From assembly GCA_022497155.1 (NCBI GenBank), contig MU385727.1:1-64000 (forward strand): DNA of 64,000 bases. Direction: 5' to 3'. This document shows, piece after piece, positions 35,401 to 47,099 of the stretch. The DNA is from Whalleya microplaca (Eukaryota > Ascomycota > Sordariomycetes > Xylariales > Xylariaceae). The stretch's first letter is position 1. The number at the start of each line of letters is the position of its first letter. Below the pieces are notes generated by a model. The model was given only the letters and a program-made list of their open reading frames with translations. It was not told where the DNA came from and did no database searches. The translations under genes were made by a program, and so were the position numbers.

Positions 35401-36973
35401 TATAATAAAAAATGGGATTTTAACCTTGAATAATATAACGCTAAAAGTTTTAAAAATAGTGTAGTTATATTATAATAATATTGTAACGGAAATTTTAATA
35501 AATTAAAACCTTTGATATAGTTAAATAACTAGCGTAAAGCTATTTAGTTTTAAAAAAATAATCATTTTCATAAAAATAATAATAAAGTAGTATTATAGTT
35601 AATTAAAGGATTATATAAAGTTAGGCATAAATAAAACACTTATTAATGAACACTTCTTTAATAACTAATTAAATATATTTAATTTATAGCTTTATTACTT
35701 ATACTTAAAATAACGGTTTTTTATAATTAAATAAGTTATTTTTTCCCGTATAAAGTTATATCGCTAAGGAATTAATAACCATAGGCTTTAATTTTAGCTA
35801 CCTCGTTTGGTATTTTCTCCTTTTTTTACTTTTACTTTTACCGCGATTATTATAATTATTATCATCGGTTTAAAAACTTTCGACAATGAAAAAACTACCT
35901 TTATTTTATTATAAAAGGCTTATAAATATATTAAAGCGATATCCGATTTATAATAAATAAAAACATTAAAACTTATTAATAAATCGCTATAATTAATTAT
36001 TATAATAATGTATATATTAATATTAGCTTACGTTTAAACTCCGCTTTTTATTAATTTTTAAGCTTATAAATTTATCTTATTAATTATATAAACTCATTTT
36101 TAAATTTTTTATAATCGGGTATTTTAATTATATCGAGAGCGTAATATTTATTAATGTTTTTTATTATAATTATAATAATTCTTTTAAAAATAAAACATTA
36201 ATTATATAAAATTAACGTTATAATTTACGTATAAGTTTTTTTTAAAAGGTTATAAATCTTTCGATATATTTTTATTAAAATAACTCTTTATATATATTAT
36301 ATACGTTTTATTATTTTCGAAATAATTAACGTTTACTTTTGATTTATTAATAATTTATCGGTATTAAAATGTAAAAAACACTTTATTTCATTTCACTTTA
36401 TTATAAAAATTAAATACTAATTTAATCTTTATATTATAATCAATACTTTTTTAATATTATAAATTAAATTATAATATTATTTAAGATTTAATTACATTAA
36501 TCACGTAAAGTAAAGATTTTTTAAAAAAGTAGAAAAGTTAATATAAAATATAAGATTTTATAAAAATATAAAAATAATAGCTGCGGCATTTATATAGGTT
36601 TTTTATAATTTTATTAAAAGAGTTTATAAGTTATATATTTTTTAATTACCTTTTTTAAAAGTGGCTAATACGCCTTATAATTCCGTATCGGTTTTTTATA
36701 ATTTTTCCGTATTTACTTAACTTATATAACCGAAATAATAAATTTAATTAACGGTAATTTTTAAATTATTATTTAGCCTTAATATAATAGCGTATAATTG
36801 CTTTACTTATTTTTTTAATATAATTATTAATGAGGTTTTAAGTTTTATTTCGCGAAATATAATAGTTAAGGTTTTTATAATATATTTAATAAAATTATCT
36901 TTTATTATTAATTTATTAAAATTCGACTAAGCTTATTTATTATTATTTATTACTAAGATGATATATATATATA
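35401..36973. other. AT-rich degenerate sequence without a gene
   Basis: RIP-like composition, with no open frame, domain or element end recognised. It probably includes the 3' end of element D. Confidence 0.5.
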
Positions 36974-37175
36974 TGTTAAATAGGCTTTACACTATGGTAT
37001 AGGTATCATGCGAACGATTAGGGGTGATAATAAAACTGTATTGCTATATGATATTCTATGTACGAAAGAAAGTGAGGGAATTCTTCATGCGGAAAAGATA
37101 TGAAAATCTCTTCGCGCTAGGGTAATTTAGTCAGCTACCCCTGATCGCACGGCTAAACTGAGCGTTATTCCAACA
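36974..37175. mobile_element. Solo LTR (202 bp), unmutated
   Basis: Starts TGTTAAATAGG and ends TTCCAACA, canonical TGTT...AACA LTR ends, between ATATA (36969-36973) and ATATA (37176-37180). The duplication is less decisive because the left flank is an AT repeat. The interior keeps normal composition and CpA. No other copy occurs in the window. Confidence 0.75.
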
Positions 37176-37779
37176 ATATAATTTATTTATATAAACATTT
37201 TATAAAACTATATACCCGTTAAATGTTTTTTTATAAATTTATAATTATTTTACCGGAAGTTATTTAATATTAAATTTATAAAACCTCGTTTTTTAAGTTT
37301 AAATTTTAATAATTTACATGTATAAGTTTTTTTTATAAAAAGTTTTTTCTCGCTTTTATTTTTTCTTTTCTTTTCTCGCTAAAAAATAATTTTTATAAAC
37401 GGCTAAAAATATTCGGTTATAATTAAAAATTATTAATAATAAGGTGTTTTTAAGACTTCATTAGCTTTAGTTTAAAATCGATTTAATTTATTTAAGTTAA
37501 ATTTAACTTTTTTCAGCTACGTTTTTAATAGCTTAGCGTTTAGCGAAACGCGTCTTATAATCCTTAGTTTTAATCGATATCATCGTTTAATATCGTTATT
37601 TATTACTTACTTTAAGTCCGTAGTTTTATATTTCATTAAGCGCGTATTTTATTAAGTTAAAATATTATAAAGCTTTTTTAAATAATAAAGTAGTATTAAT
37701 AATTATACTACGGGATATACACTTATAAAAAATAAAGCTTAAAATTTAAGTATATTATTAGTAAAATTATTAATATAGG
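37176..37779. other. AT-rich degenerate sequence without a gene
   Basis: No open frame or recognised repeat. Partial GC retention near 37540-37600 (GCGTTTAGCGAAACGCG, a short palindrome) has no identified meaning. Confidence 0.45.
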
Positions 37780-37934
37780 GAGAAAAAAAACAAGCTTAAT
37801 AAAGCTCACTAGAAATTACTATATATATAAAGTTAAGTAATTTAATTATTTAAGTAATTATAACGTCCGCGTATTTTATTTAATTTTAATTTTAATTTTA
37901 GTTTTAATTAGTTTTAATCCCGCCGTAATACTTT
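37780..37934 (+). repeat. Dispersed repeat, inverted copy of 15733-15885
   Basis: Aligns in reverse with 15733-15885. It ends directly at a family A LTR fragment, and part of it recurs at 38655-38720. Confidence 0.6.
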
Positions 37935-38032
37935 ATATATAAAGGGGTTAAAATTAATGCACCCTTATTTATACCTTATAAGTTAATATATTACCCGTGT
38001 TTAATTATTATTATTATTTACATTATGTTTTA
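37935..38032 (+). repeat. Fragment of a family A LTR
   Basis: Matches the last ~100 bp of the A LTRs (AAAGGGGTTAAAATTAATGC..., ATATTACCCGTG..., ending TTATTATTTACA). Confidence 0.7.
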
Positions 38033-38429
38033 TTTATTAATAATAAAGGCCCGGTAATATAATAATTAACGCATAAAACCGAAAGTATTTTTCCGTTATT
38101 TAAAAATTACTTACAGTTCGATTTTTAAACGGACTAATTATTTCTTTTTTAAAAAAAAATTTCTCAAGGAGCGAATTTTTTAACATAAAGGTAACATTAT
38201 AACATAAAGATTAAACATAAGATTTAAAATATAGTTTATACGCATTATATAATTAACTTAAGCCTTATATTTAATATATATAGTATTTTTTCCTATCGAT
38301 TCTTTAGCTTAAATTCTTTCCTTCTTCCTTTATTTTAATATTTTATAAAATATATAAAAATTAAGTCGTTAATCCACCTTAACCCTTATAATGTATAATA
38401 GCTATATTATTAATAAAATTATTATATAT
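38033..38429. other. AT-rich sequence without a gene
   Basis: No open frame or recognised repeat; composition is moderately RIP-like. Confidence 0.45.
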
Positions 38430-38651
38430 TGTCTTAAGACAGGGTGTCGGGGTGAAAAAGGTGCCGCTTTATGGCTTAACTGATTAGAGGTAATCAAGGC
38501 AACAAAAGAGTCACTTATAACGGCGATTAATCGAAAAGGGAGATATATTTATTATCGGCGACGAGGCTATCTAGGCTATATATATTCTATTTAAGAGTAA
38601 AAGAAAAAAACAAGCGATATATATATGCCACGGCACACTAGCCCCATAATA
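38430..38651. repeat. Solo LTR-like block, related at one end to 32580-32886
   Basis: Starts TGTCTTAAGACAGGGTG and ends GCCCCATAATA. The reverse complement of the 307-bp element starts TGTCTTAGGACAGGGTG and ends GCCCCATTACA, so the two share termini in opposite orientation but differ in the middle. The AT-rich flanks prevent a reliable duplication call. Confidence 0.55.
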
Positions 38652-38759
38652 ATATATATAATAAAATAACTTAATTATTTAAATAATTATAACGTTTATA
38701 TATTTTATTTCATTTAAATTATATCGTATATTCGCCTTTTTAAAAAAAGTTATATAAAG

Positions 38760-38990
38760 TCCGTAATTATAAGGTATATATAAATCACTTATTTATATAA
38801 ATTTAATGTAATAACGGCAGTAATAAAAGTCGTCACCGTTTAATAAAACACCCGGCTTAAGTTTTTAAATAATTTTAATTATTTTAAATAATTCTTATAT
38901 TAATTTATTATTAATACGTATATTAAAGTTTTACCTTTAATTATAATAATCTAGTTATAAGTTTTTAAATATTATAAAACTTAATTTTTA
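38760..38990 (+). repeat. Fragment related to the start of element E
   Basis: Aligns with about 55330-55530, including the shared stretch CACCCGGCTTAAGTTTT/TACCCGGCTTAAGTTTT. It is more strongly RIP-mutated than E. Confidence 0.6.
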
Positions 38991-39353
38991 TATAAGTTTT
39001 ATTATAATTTACTTATAGTTTTAAATCTTATTTTTAATTTATATATTAAGAGTTTATATAACTAAAAAGTAAAAAAACTTAAGGTTTTAATGCTGTTTTA
39101 ATAAAGCTTAATTTTTTAATTTTTTAATATATTATTAATATTTATATTTAAATTTAACCTTTAATTATAATAATTTATTTATAATTATAACACTTTTAAA
39201 ATATAAAAGACGTTTTATAAAAGTTTATTTATAAAGTCATTTAATTATCCTTAACTATGTTTTATATATTTATAAAAAACATAGCTTTTACCGACCTTTT
39301 TAACAACACGGTAAGACGGCTTTTAAGGGAACGGTTATCTTTTACTGCTAGGT
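38991..39353. other. AT-rich DNA running to the LYS1 3' end
   Basis: RIP-like DNA up to about 39290, then normal composition for the ~60 bp before the LYS1 stop codon. The 3' untranslated region is therefore short or formed partly from repeat DNA. Confidence 0.5.
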
Positions 39354-40575
39354 TTACGGCAGCTCTGAAACTCGCTCTCGGTATGTCTGTTCTGCCCGAG
39401 TCCAAACACCCTCCTTTTCACGGTCCCTCAGTTTCTTAAGACTAGGGAGAAGTAAATTGGCATACTCGTCGCTCGCCTCGCGAGCAATCATGGTGGGGAG
39501 ATGGTCAATGGCAATGATGCGCAGCTCAGGTCCCTCTAGTGGCACATCAGGCTTAGTAGTCGGGTTGTCAAAGGAGGTGTGGTCGTGGTAGATGGGAATT
39601 GGGTTGTTCTCGTTGTTTGGGTCACAGCTTATATCGCATATCACGCGAAGCCGCCTCTCCGGCGTCGACAACGACTCGGGTGTGGTAAAAGGCGGGATCT
39701 TCTGTGCCCCCAGATAGACACAGTTCAGGAGGATATCAACGTCGACAATCTCGGAAAAGGGTCCGCCACGGCTCGTCTCAGCCAAGTCCCATTTGAGAAC
39801 CGACTCCTCGGGGATTCCCGCACGACTGCAACTTTCGACCCCCCCTTTTCCGCAACGACCCAGGGCTCCAATGATCATGAGACGGGGGTACTTGCCATCA
39901 TTCAGCGGCAGTGCTGCTGCAACTTCCGATCGAACGTGTTCTACCAAATCAGACTCAGAGTCGAATAGCTTCACTTTCTTTAGGGGAATTCCAGGGCTAC
40001 GAAGTTGATGCGCCCAGGACAACAAGGCCAGCGCAGCACCAGAAAAGCCCGCACTACGGCCGAACGCCGCTATGCGCGCACCTCTATCATCCACGAGAAA
40101 TTCGAGGTCATAGAGCAGGCCCCCGGCCTTGGCAAAGCGCGAGAGCTCAGTGGCCCATCCTTCCTGCTTCTTAAAACAATGGGCAAAGTGAATATATGTA
40201 TGCGGCAGGGGCGCTAGGAACGGTGTTAGCGACTATATCCAGCCTCTAGGCATGATTGTACATACTGCCGTTTGCCGGAAGCTCTTTCAAGCCCAAGATC
40301 ACGTTGTCCACGGGGGCATTAATCCATGACCCAGCATCGACCATATCAGCACCGACGGCCTCGAATTCGCTATCATCATATATGCGATCTAGTGACTTTT
40401 CGACTCGCACAGTGTACCCGGCGTCTTTGAGATCTTTGGCCGTCTTGGGTGATACTGGTCGATTTTGTCAGTCCATTCTCTGTGAACTTCGGACTCGGGG
40501 GTAGTCAATATACATACATGGAGAACGCCGCTCGAAGGGCTTGGTCTCAGCCCTCAGGTGAATAACGGTTGTCAT
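39354..40575 (-). CDS. LYS1: Saccharopine dehydrogenase (NAD+, L-lysine-forming), two introns
   Basis: Exons on the minus strand: 40575-40518, 40454-40266 and 40213-39354, giving 368 codons plus stop, close to the ~370 of fungal LYS1. The product cleaves saccharopine to L-lysine and 2-oxoglutarate, the last step of the alpha-aminoadipate pathway. Seen: N-terminal L-R-A-E-T-K-P-F-E-R-R, a G-L-K-E-L-P with the catalytic-type Lys (K76), F-A-H-C-F-K with the catalytic-type His (H94), the Rossmann loop I-I-G-A-L-G-R-C-G (197-204 region), K-W-D-L-A-E-T, C-D-I-S-C-D and I-D-H-L-P. Both introns are canonical and keep the frame exactly. There is no RIP damage, although TE relics begin ~60 bp after the stop. 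Some normally conserved stretches differ (A-F-G-R-S-A-G-F), so it may be a diverged paralogue. Confidence 0.93.
40214..40265 (-). other. LYS1 intron 2 (52 nt)
   Basis: Donor GTATGT, branch-like CGCTAAC, acceptor CTAG. Splicing joins G82 to T83 in frame and continues into the HTYIHFAHC region. Confidence 0.9.
40455..40517 (-). other. LYS1 intron 1 (63 nt)
   Basis: Donor GTATGT, branch-like GACTGAC, acceptor CCAG. Splicing joins the 19-codon first exon to S-P-K-T-A-K in frame. Without it, in-frame stops break the N-terminus. Confidence 0.9.
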
Positions 40576-40980
40576 GATGGTGCGCGACAAATTGGCGGCT
40601 GTTCGACTTGCAAAATCGAAGGTGAACCTTGTCCTCTTTTAGTAGTGAGTCACAATCTCAGGTGTCCTTCGAGGTCTCAAGGAGAGTTGGAAGTACCTGT
40701 ATAATGGTGCCCGAGGCGGTGCGTGTATCATACGATCTCGGTGATGTATATGCAAGTGAGAGAAAAAAAAAATGAAAAAGAGCAAGCTACCTACCTGTGG
40801 GCTCTAACCACTGAAAGTGGGGGAGCCACTTTCACTACCTAAGGCGGCTAGGTACCTACTTTGCACAGGTAGGGACCTAGTAGATCTTACATAGAAGACC
40901 CGGGTAATCTCCGGGTCACTGGTCACTAGTGGCTTGGCATCACACACTGTGACGCAGGGGAGTTATAGGTAATTATAGAT
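40576..40980 (-). promoter_or_regulatory. LYS1 upstream region with foldback block
   Basis: About 400 bp of normal composition upstream of the ATG. It contains an A-rich tract (40762-40773), nested inverted repeats at 40791-40872 and a CpA-rich stretch before AT-rich DNA resumes near 41000. No certain TATA box was found. Confidence 0.4.
40791..40872. repeat. Nested foldback (inverted repeat) upstream of LYS1
   Basis: The outer arms are CTACCTGTG (40791-40799) and CACAGGTAG (40864-40872). The inner perfect hairpin is AAAGTGG (40814-40820) with CCACTTT (40826-40832). The loop also contains AGGTACCT. It resembles a small MITE but no duplication was identified. Confidence 0.65.
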
Positions 40981-40989
40981 TGGGAGAGT

Positions 40990-41589
40990 TAAGGGCTAAG
41001 GTACCGGCGCCGTACCGCCGTTATTAAGGCAATTGCTATTTCAATAATAGGTAATTTCAATAGTAGTACGAAATATATCACCCCGCCTTCCTGTAATGTA
41101 ATTATAACTTGCTACACCACTTAATTTATATGTGTTTTTAATGTACCTTTACTATAGCTTTAAGGCCTTTAAATACACATATATCACAACCATTATAAGT
41201 TAAAAAAGGTTTATAAAAAAGCCGTAAAGGCATAAAATTAGCTTATAACTAACTATAATAGCTACTAGTTATATTAACTAAAAAGGCACTAATAAAAAAG
41301 CATTAAAAAAGGCTATAATAGTTATAAAAGTTATCGACCTTATAAATAACTTTTAAACAGCTAATTATGCTGCTATAAAAAGCTTATTTAATAAACGGAG
41401 GCCATTAAAGGCCATTATTAATTATTTAATTACTTTATTAAATAAGCTATAAAGAGTTGTAAATAGTTTAAAAGGTAATAATTAAAGAAATTAACTTTAT
41501 AATTATTTTTATTAATTTATTATTTAATTTTAAAAATGTAGCGTTATTTTATTATAACTAACGTGGCATTATAAATAGGGTGACGCACG
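40990..41589. other. AT-rich sequence without a gene
   Basis: Transition from normal to RIP-like DNA, with no open frame or recognised element. Confidence 0.5.
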
Positions 41590-41765
41590 GTTAGCTAATT
41601 TAGTAAGTTAAATTTAAATTAGTCACTTAACTTAACTAGTTAAATTTAAGTTAATTAGGTGACTTAATTAAGTAAATTTAAGTCAGGTAATTAACTTAAC
41701 TTATTAAGTATAAGTTAAGTTAATTACCTAACTTAAAAAACTTATTTCATAACCTTAATAATACC
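41590..41765. repeat. Cluster of short TTAAGTTAATTAGGTGACTT-type repeats
   Basis: At least six overlapping direct and inverted copies of motifs around AAATTTAAGTTAATTAGGTGAC. Similar but more decayed clusters lie at 16100-16200 and 50280-50450. The latter lies just beyond element C, suggesting that C was inserted into one repeat-rich element whose two subterminal arrays are now separated. Confidence 0.6.
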
Positions 41766-42034
41766 CCACTTTTAATAGTATATAAGTTACTTATAAAAAG
41801 GCTTACCGCTTATTTAATAAAGTAATAAAAGATAATTAAAAATTAATTATTAATAGCTTTTAATAGTGTTTTTATTATATAAGCTTTTAATAATAAAATA
41901 ATTATAATTATATTATATTTTATAAAAGTTAAATAATTTATTAGCTATTTATAAAGTTAAAAAAACCCAAGTTTTTAATTAAGTTTAAAAACTGGTGTAA
42001 TTAATTAATTTAAATCGTCGACTTAATATAATAA

Positions 42035-42208
42035 TGAAAAGGGTTGTTATAGGGTAATAATATATATTATAAAATCGATAAAGATCTAGTATTTAGGTTA
42101 TAGCGGAGCTGCGATTTTAAATGTTTAAAATCTCTTATTTATTTTATCTACTATCTTATTTTATTTGATTTAAGCTAGTTCGGAAAGCCCCTCCGGGGCC
42201 CTATATTA
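42035..42208 (-). repeat. 3' LTR of element C
   Basis: Begins TGAAAAGGGTTGTTATAGGG and ends CTATATTA on the plus strand. It keeps the GCCCCTCCGGGGC hairpin. Confidence 0.85.
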
Positions 42209-43599
42209 AATGCTACGGGACAAAAAAAACTCCATTGTTTTTAATAGCCTTATTTTAATCTAATAGATTTGATTCTTAAATGCTTATAAGTTTTTATAAG
42301 GCCGACCTTTTTTTCGCTTAAAAGGTTCCTTATTTATAGCGCCTTTTTCCTTTAATATAATAGCAGGTCTTCCTCCTATTTACTATTACTAATACTCGTT
42401 TATTAGTTTAAAGGAACTTTTTTCTTATAATTCCTTTTTAAGTTTTTAATTATTATTATTATATCTATAACTCTTTCATTTAATTAGATAATTATAACCG
42501 TTTTTGCGATAATTGAGTCTATAGTTAAAGATTACCTTTATTTTAAATATAAGTGCTATATTCGGGTTTTTATTTTAATTAGAGATAACCGGTTTAGGCG
42601 GAAGGCTTATATAATAAAAGGGGTCTTTATTATTAGAACCGGGAGATAGGTGTATAATTGAAATAATTAGGTAAATATTAACACTCTTTTTAAAGTCTAA
42701 TTTATAAGTATTGCGTTTTATTCGCTTAATTACTATATATAGCCCGGCGCGCTATTACGTTAGCTTTTTCCCAGGCTTACCTGGAAGGTTATATCTGTTA
42801 TGTAATTTAAGGTATATTTTATTTCTTTTTTTAAATTTTATTAGCTTATATTTTTAATTATATAATTTTTTAGCTCGTAAAGTTACGAAATCTATGGATA
42901 GCTCGGCATTTTTACAAATATGTTCGTATAAGAATTAGATTTTTTTATAATATCGGGAATTATTCAAGGCCGTAAATAAGTCGTTCGGTTTAGGGAGTTT
43001 AAATTTAAAAAGCATTTTATATATGGAAGATTTAATCGAATCGCTATATTATTGAAGTTTTATTATAGTACTAATAATACGTTTACTTAATTAAGCTTAA
43101 GATTTTTAAAGTAATAGTACTAAAAAGCGATTTCTACTATTTAATTCTTACGTTTAAATAATTTATTATTTTACAAGTAATATACTATAATTATTAATAA
43201 TTTAGTTCCGATTTCTTTTTAAAATCTTGTTTAAAATTCTAAAATAAATTTTTTATCCCGATCGGAAATAATTTTAAATAGCATTCCTTAATCGGATAAA
43301 AGTAATTATTTCGTAAGAATCGCGCCTTAGTTTTCTGCCGTATATTTTTTATTTCCGGAAATAAAAAGCGTGCGTTTTAATGTAGCGTATGTGACTGTTA
43401 TTAACGTATCGTAATATTTTTTATTAATTCCTTTTAGTTTCTAAAATATATTTTTTGCTAACACTTTGGGGAGTTCTAAAATGAAATCTATTATAATAAT
43501 GCGTATAAGTAATGGATTAGGGGGCTTAATTAGTTAATAATCGCCGGAAGGCTTATTTCGGTTAATCTTATATATATTATATACTAGGTAATACTTAAT

Positions 43600-46400
43600 A
43601 TATTTTTTAGCTAAATATAATTTATATATAATTACGTATTTATTAAGCTCCTTAAATATTTATTTTAATCTTTAGTAATACTTGCTATCGTACGCTATTT
43701 CTAGAAATTTTTTAATTATGCCGAAAGGTATATATAACCGATATTCTTTATATCGATCGATATTATATAGTAACTTATCGATAATAATAAATAAATACCC
43801 GGGCTTAAAAAACGTAATAGCGTTCTCGTTATTTCTTATAGCGTTAATAATTTTTTTATATTTAATATTTTTTTAATACGCGTTTATAAAACGCTATTAT
43901 ATTATATTATTTATAACTACTTTATTTACGGCAAACTATACCTGGTTTAGAACCGGTTTTTTATTGGATTTTTTTTAATTTTTTATCGGTATCGGCTATA
44001 TTTTTAATAACTAAGAGGCGATTAAAAGTATTTAAGACGTGGTTAATTTTATTAAAGATATAATATATTTAGAAACTATATTACGATAAGTATATTAATA
44101 CATTTATAAGTCGGCGATTGGCGCGATTAAAAAACGAAATATTTAGGGATATTTAATTAAAAATACCCTTAGTTACGAAATAATCGGTAAGGATAATTAT
44201 AGGATATTTATAAGCCTTTAGCGTTATGCGTAAACGCTTTATAGCCGATATAATATAAGCTATTTCTAACTCGGAAGGTTTATACTGCGTTTTTGCCTAT
44301 AATAAACTCCTATTTAAAAATATAATTAGTTCGATTTACGATTTAAATATCGGTTATTTTACAACTTATTTATAACCGTTTTTAACGTAAAAAAATATAA
44401 TACCGAAGTTACGTTTTACCGATATATTTATTTATATATATAAAACTTTACCCGGGTTATAATAATATAATATGGTATATTTGCGGATTGCCTATTATAT
44501 AGCCTTAAACGAGGCTATTTCGGCTTTAATTAATTTATAATACGTAAATCTTATATATGCCTAATAATAACCAGGGTTTTTCGGAAATAATCTGCCGTCT
44601 TTCTGACTTTTGGCAAATAGAGCTATTTTCCTTTTTTATAACGGTTTAAAGAGCCGTATATAATACAGTATAAGTAGTCGAAAAAACCCTGTCGTATTTA
44701 AGTACCTTTTTAAAAACTTAAGGTTTTTTAGAAATTACTAATTACTTATAGCCGTTAGGCGCTCGCTTATTATAGCTAGTCTTAAAGTATTTACGCGAAA
44801 ATAAAGCAGCTTAATTAATAGATATTTTAAGAAAGATTTTTTTAGGGAAAATAAAATACGTCGTTTTTAAAATAGACTAAAAATAGTCTTTAAATAAGCT
44901 AAATATTTCTTTTTTAAATCCGAGAAAATAATAATGTCGTTAATAAATACTTTTATATAATAACGGTATTTTTATAAAAGCTTATTTATAAATTATTAAA
45001 TATAGGTAAGGGAATTCCGAAAGCTTATTATAGCTATAATAGATCTTTTTAATTTACGTAAATTAATAATTATAAATTTATCTCGGAATTTATAATAAAC
45101 AGCAAATTGATAAAAGAAATTAGTAGCGTTGACTATTATAATTTAGGCTTTTTTTGTAATAAAGTAATAATCTCGGCTTATAACAGTAAGGGGTAATTAT
45201 CGGGTATCGTAACTTTATTTAGCGGACAAAAATCGGCGATTATTTTATTCTTATTTTTACCTTTTATAATATATTATATAACAAAAATAAAATATATAAA
45301 TAGCGTAAGTTTATTTACTTATTTTATATACTTTTAGTTATATACCCTTCCGTATATCTTATTTAAAACCTTTATATTTTTTTTGCTTAAGGAGTAAAAG
45401 CGACTATTTAATTTATAGTTTTACTATTTGTTTATTAAAGGTATTTTTATTTACTTATTTTCTAAAATATTAATAATATTTTAGTCCTTTTAAATTTCGG
45501 GGAATTTGTTAATAATTTGTAGCACGTTTTTAGTTATTTGCTTATCGGCGTTATATACGTAATAACTTAAACCCGTTTTAATTTTTAATAAATTAGTTAA
45601 TTTACGAATATTTAAAGTTAAATATAGCTCGGGAATTTTCGGCTTAGGTATATTTTAGGACGGTCCGGTTATTATTTTAGTTATATTAAAAATTATATTA
45701 GTTAAAGGGGTATTAGGGTTAGGGTTAGGGTTAGGGTTACTATTATTTAATACGGTTTATTTATTAAGAATTAGGCTTTACGTTATTTCTGTAAAAGGTG
45801 GCTAAACGGAACTATACGGTATTATATTAATAGCTATAACGGTATTAAAAGCGTCGATATCGAATTTTATTATTATGACTAAAGCTTACGGAAAGTTAAA
45901 ATTATTTAATATAACTAATCCGGTTTTATTAGTTAAGACTTTTATTTATATAGCTACGCTAAAAGCGGCAATAATAAGTAGGAATTTAAAGCAACCTTTT
46001 TATATAACTTAAAAGGATTTATTATTTATATACTCGCTAATAAAGCCTAATTATATATCTTTATTTAGCTTTAATAATTTATCGGATATATTTTTTATAA
46101 TTATAATCTATAGCGTTTTAATTTATAACATTAAATTAATTATTATCTAATAACTTAATATAAAGCTAAAGTTATAATTATTAGGTAAGGCTTTTTATTC
46201 CGCCGGAATTTTTATTATTTAACCTGGTGTTAAAAAAAGGTTATGTTAGAGTGAGACTTTTTATACATAAAACCTGGTATTATAAAATACTATAAATAGT
46301 ATTTAGAAGTTTATATTTAAAAAAATAATTATATTTAAATTATAGTTTATAATTATACCGTACGGGTAAAAGAAATTATTTCTTAATAATAGTTTAAATT
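43600..46400 (-). pseudogene. Degenerate pol of element C
   Basis: On the minus strand 44921-44950 reads V-F-I-N-D-I-I-I-F-S, the Gypsy RT active-site box (first Asp changed to Asn). Near 43900-43930 the same strand resembles the start of an integrase catalytic core. The order RT then integrase toward lower coordinates agrees with minus-strand coding. The limits are approximate. Confidence 0.65.
45713..45739 (+). repeat. Interstitial telomere-type repeat (TTAGGG)4
   Basis: Four perfect TTAGGG units plus TTA. On the coding strand of element C the repeat would read as alternating Asn-Pro, so it may be a codon repeat in a linker rather than true telomeric DNA. TTAGGG/CCCTAA has no CpA, which would explain its escape from RIP. 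Confidence 0.9.
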
Positions 46401-47099
46401 TAATGTTATTTTTTAAAATCTATTTTAATTTTTAAAACTTTATAAAAGTGCGAGTGTTATTAAATTTATATTTAGGTATATAAAAAGTAAATATTACTTA
46501 ATATTTTACTTAAATCTTTTTTTTAACTTTTTTTTATTTTTTTTATTTTTTTTTATAGTATATTCGAAAGTGTTTAAAAGCGATCGGGTAATTAAGATGC
46601 GACCTATATTAAGGTTTTTATATATATCTATATCAAGGGAGTCCGGTATAACGTAAATACTAGTTTTTAAATAAAAATATCGTAAATATATTATTTTACC
46701 GGCTTTTTCGCGAAATAAAGCTAATTTAATTTTTATTAGCTTATTTCCGCGCGGATTATTTTCTATATTTATATAGGTATAGTTTATTAACTTAGGCTTA
46801 ATATAATAACTTAAAGCGTATTTATATAAGCGAAAGTATTAAAAAAAGAGATTGCGAGAAGGAAATATTATATAATAATTGTAATACATACGTTTATTTA
46901 CCGCTTTAAGTAAAGGTATTTATAACGTTTTATTAAAATAAATTATATAATGTTTTATATATTTCTTTTATCGGTTATTTAAGTTAAACTTTCGGAAATA
47001 ATAATTATATTATATAGTTATATCGAATATTATAAATTTATTATCTATTTCGATATTTAAAAAATCCGAATTGGGTTTTTTAGATAAGTTATTAATAAA

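Noticed and set aside
39579..40217. Several plus-strand open frames opposite LYS1
   Set aside because: Antisense shadows of the GC-rich third exon of LYS1.
43682..43876. 64-codon plus-strand open frame
   Set aside because: Lies opposite the pol strand of element C; a hydrophobic low-complexity shadow.
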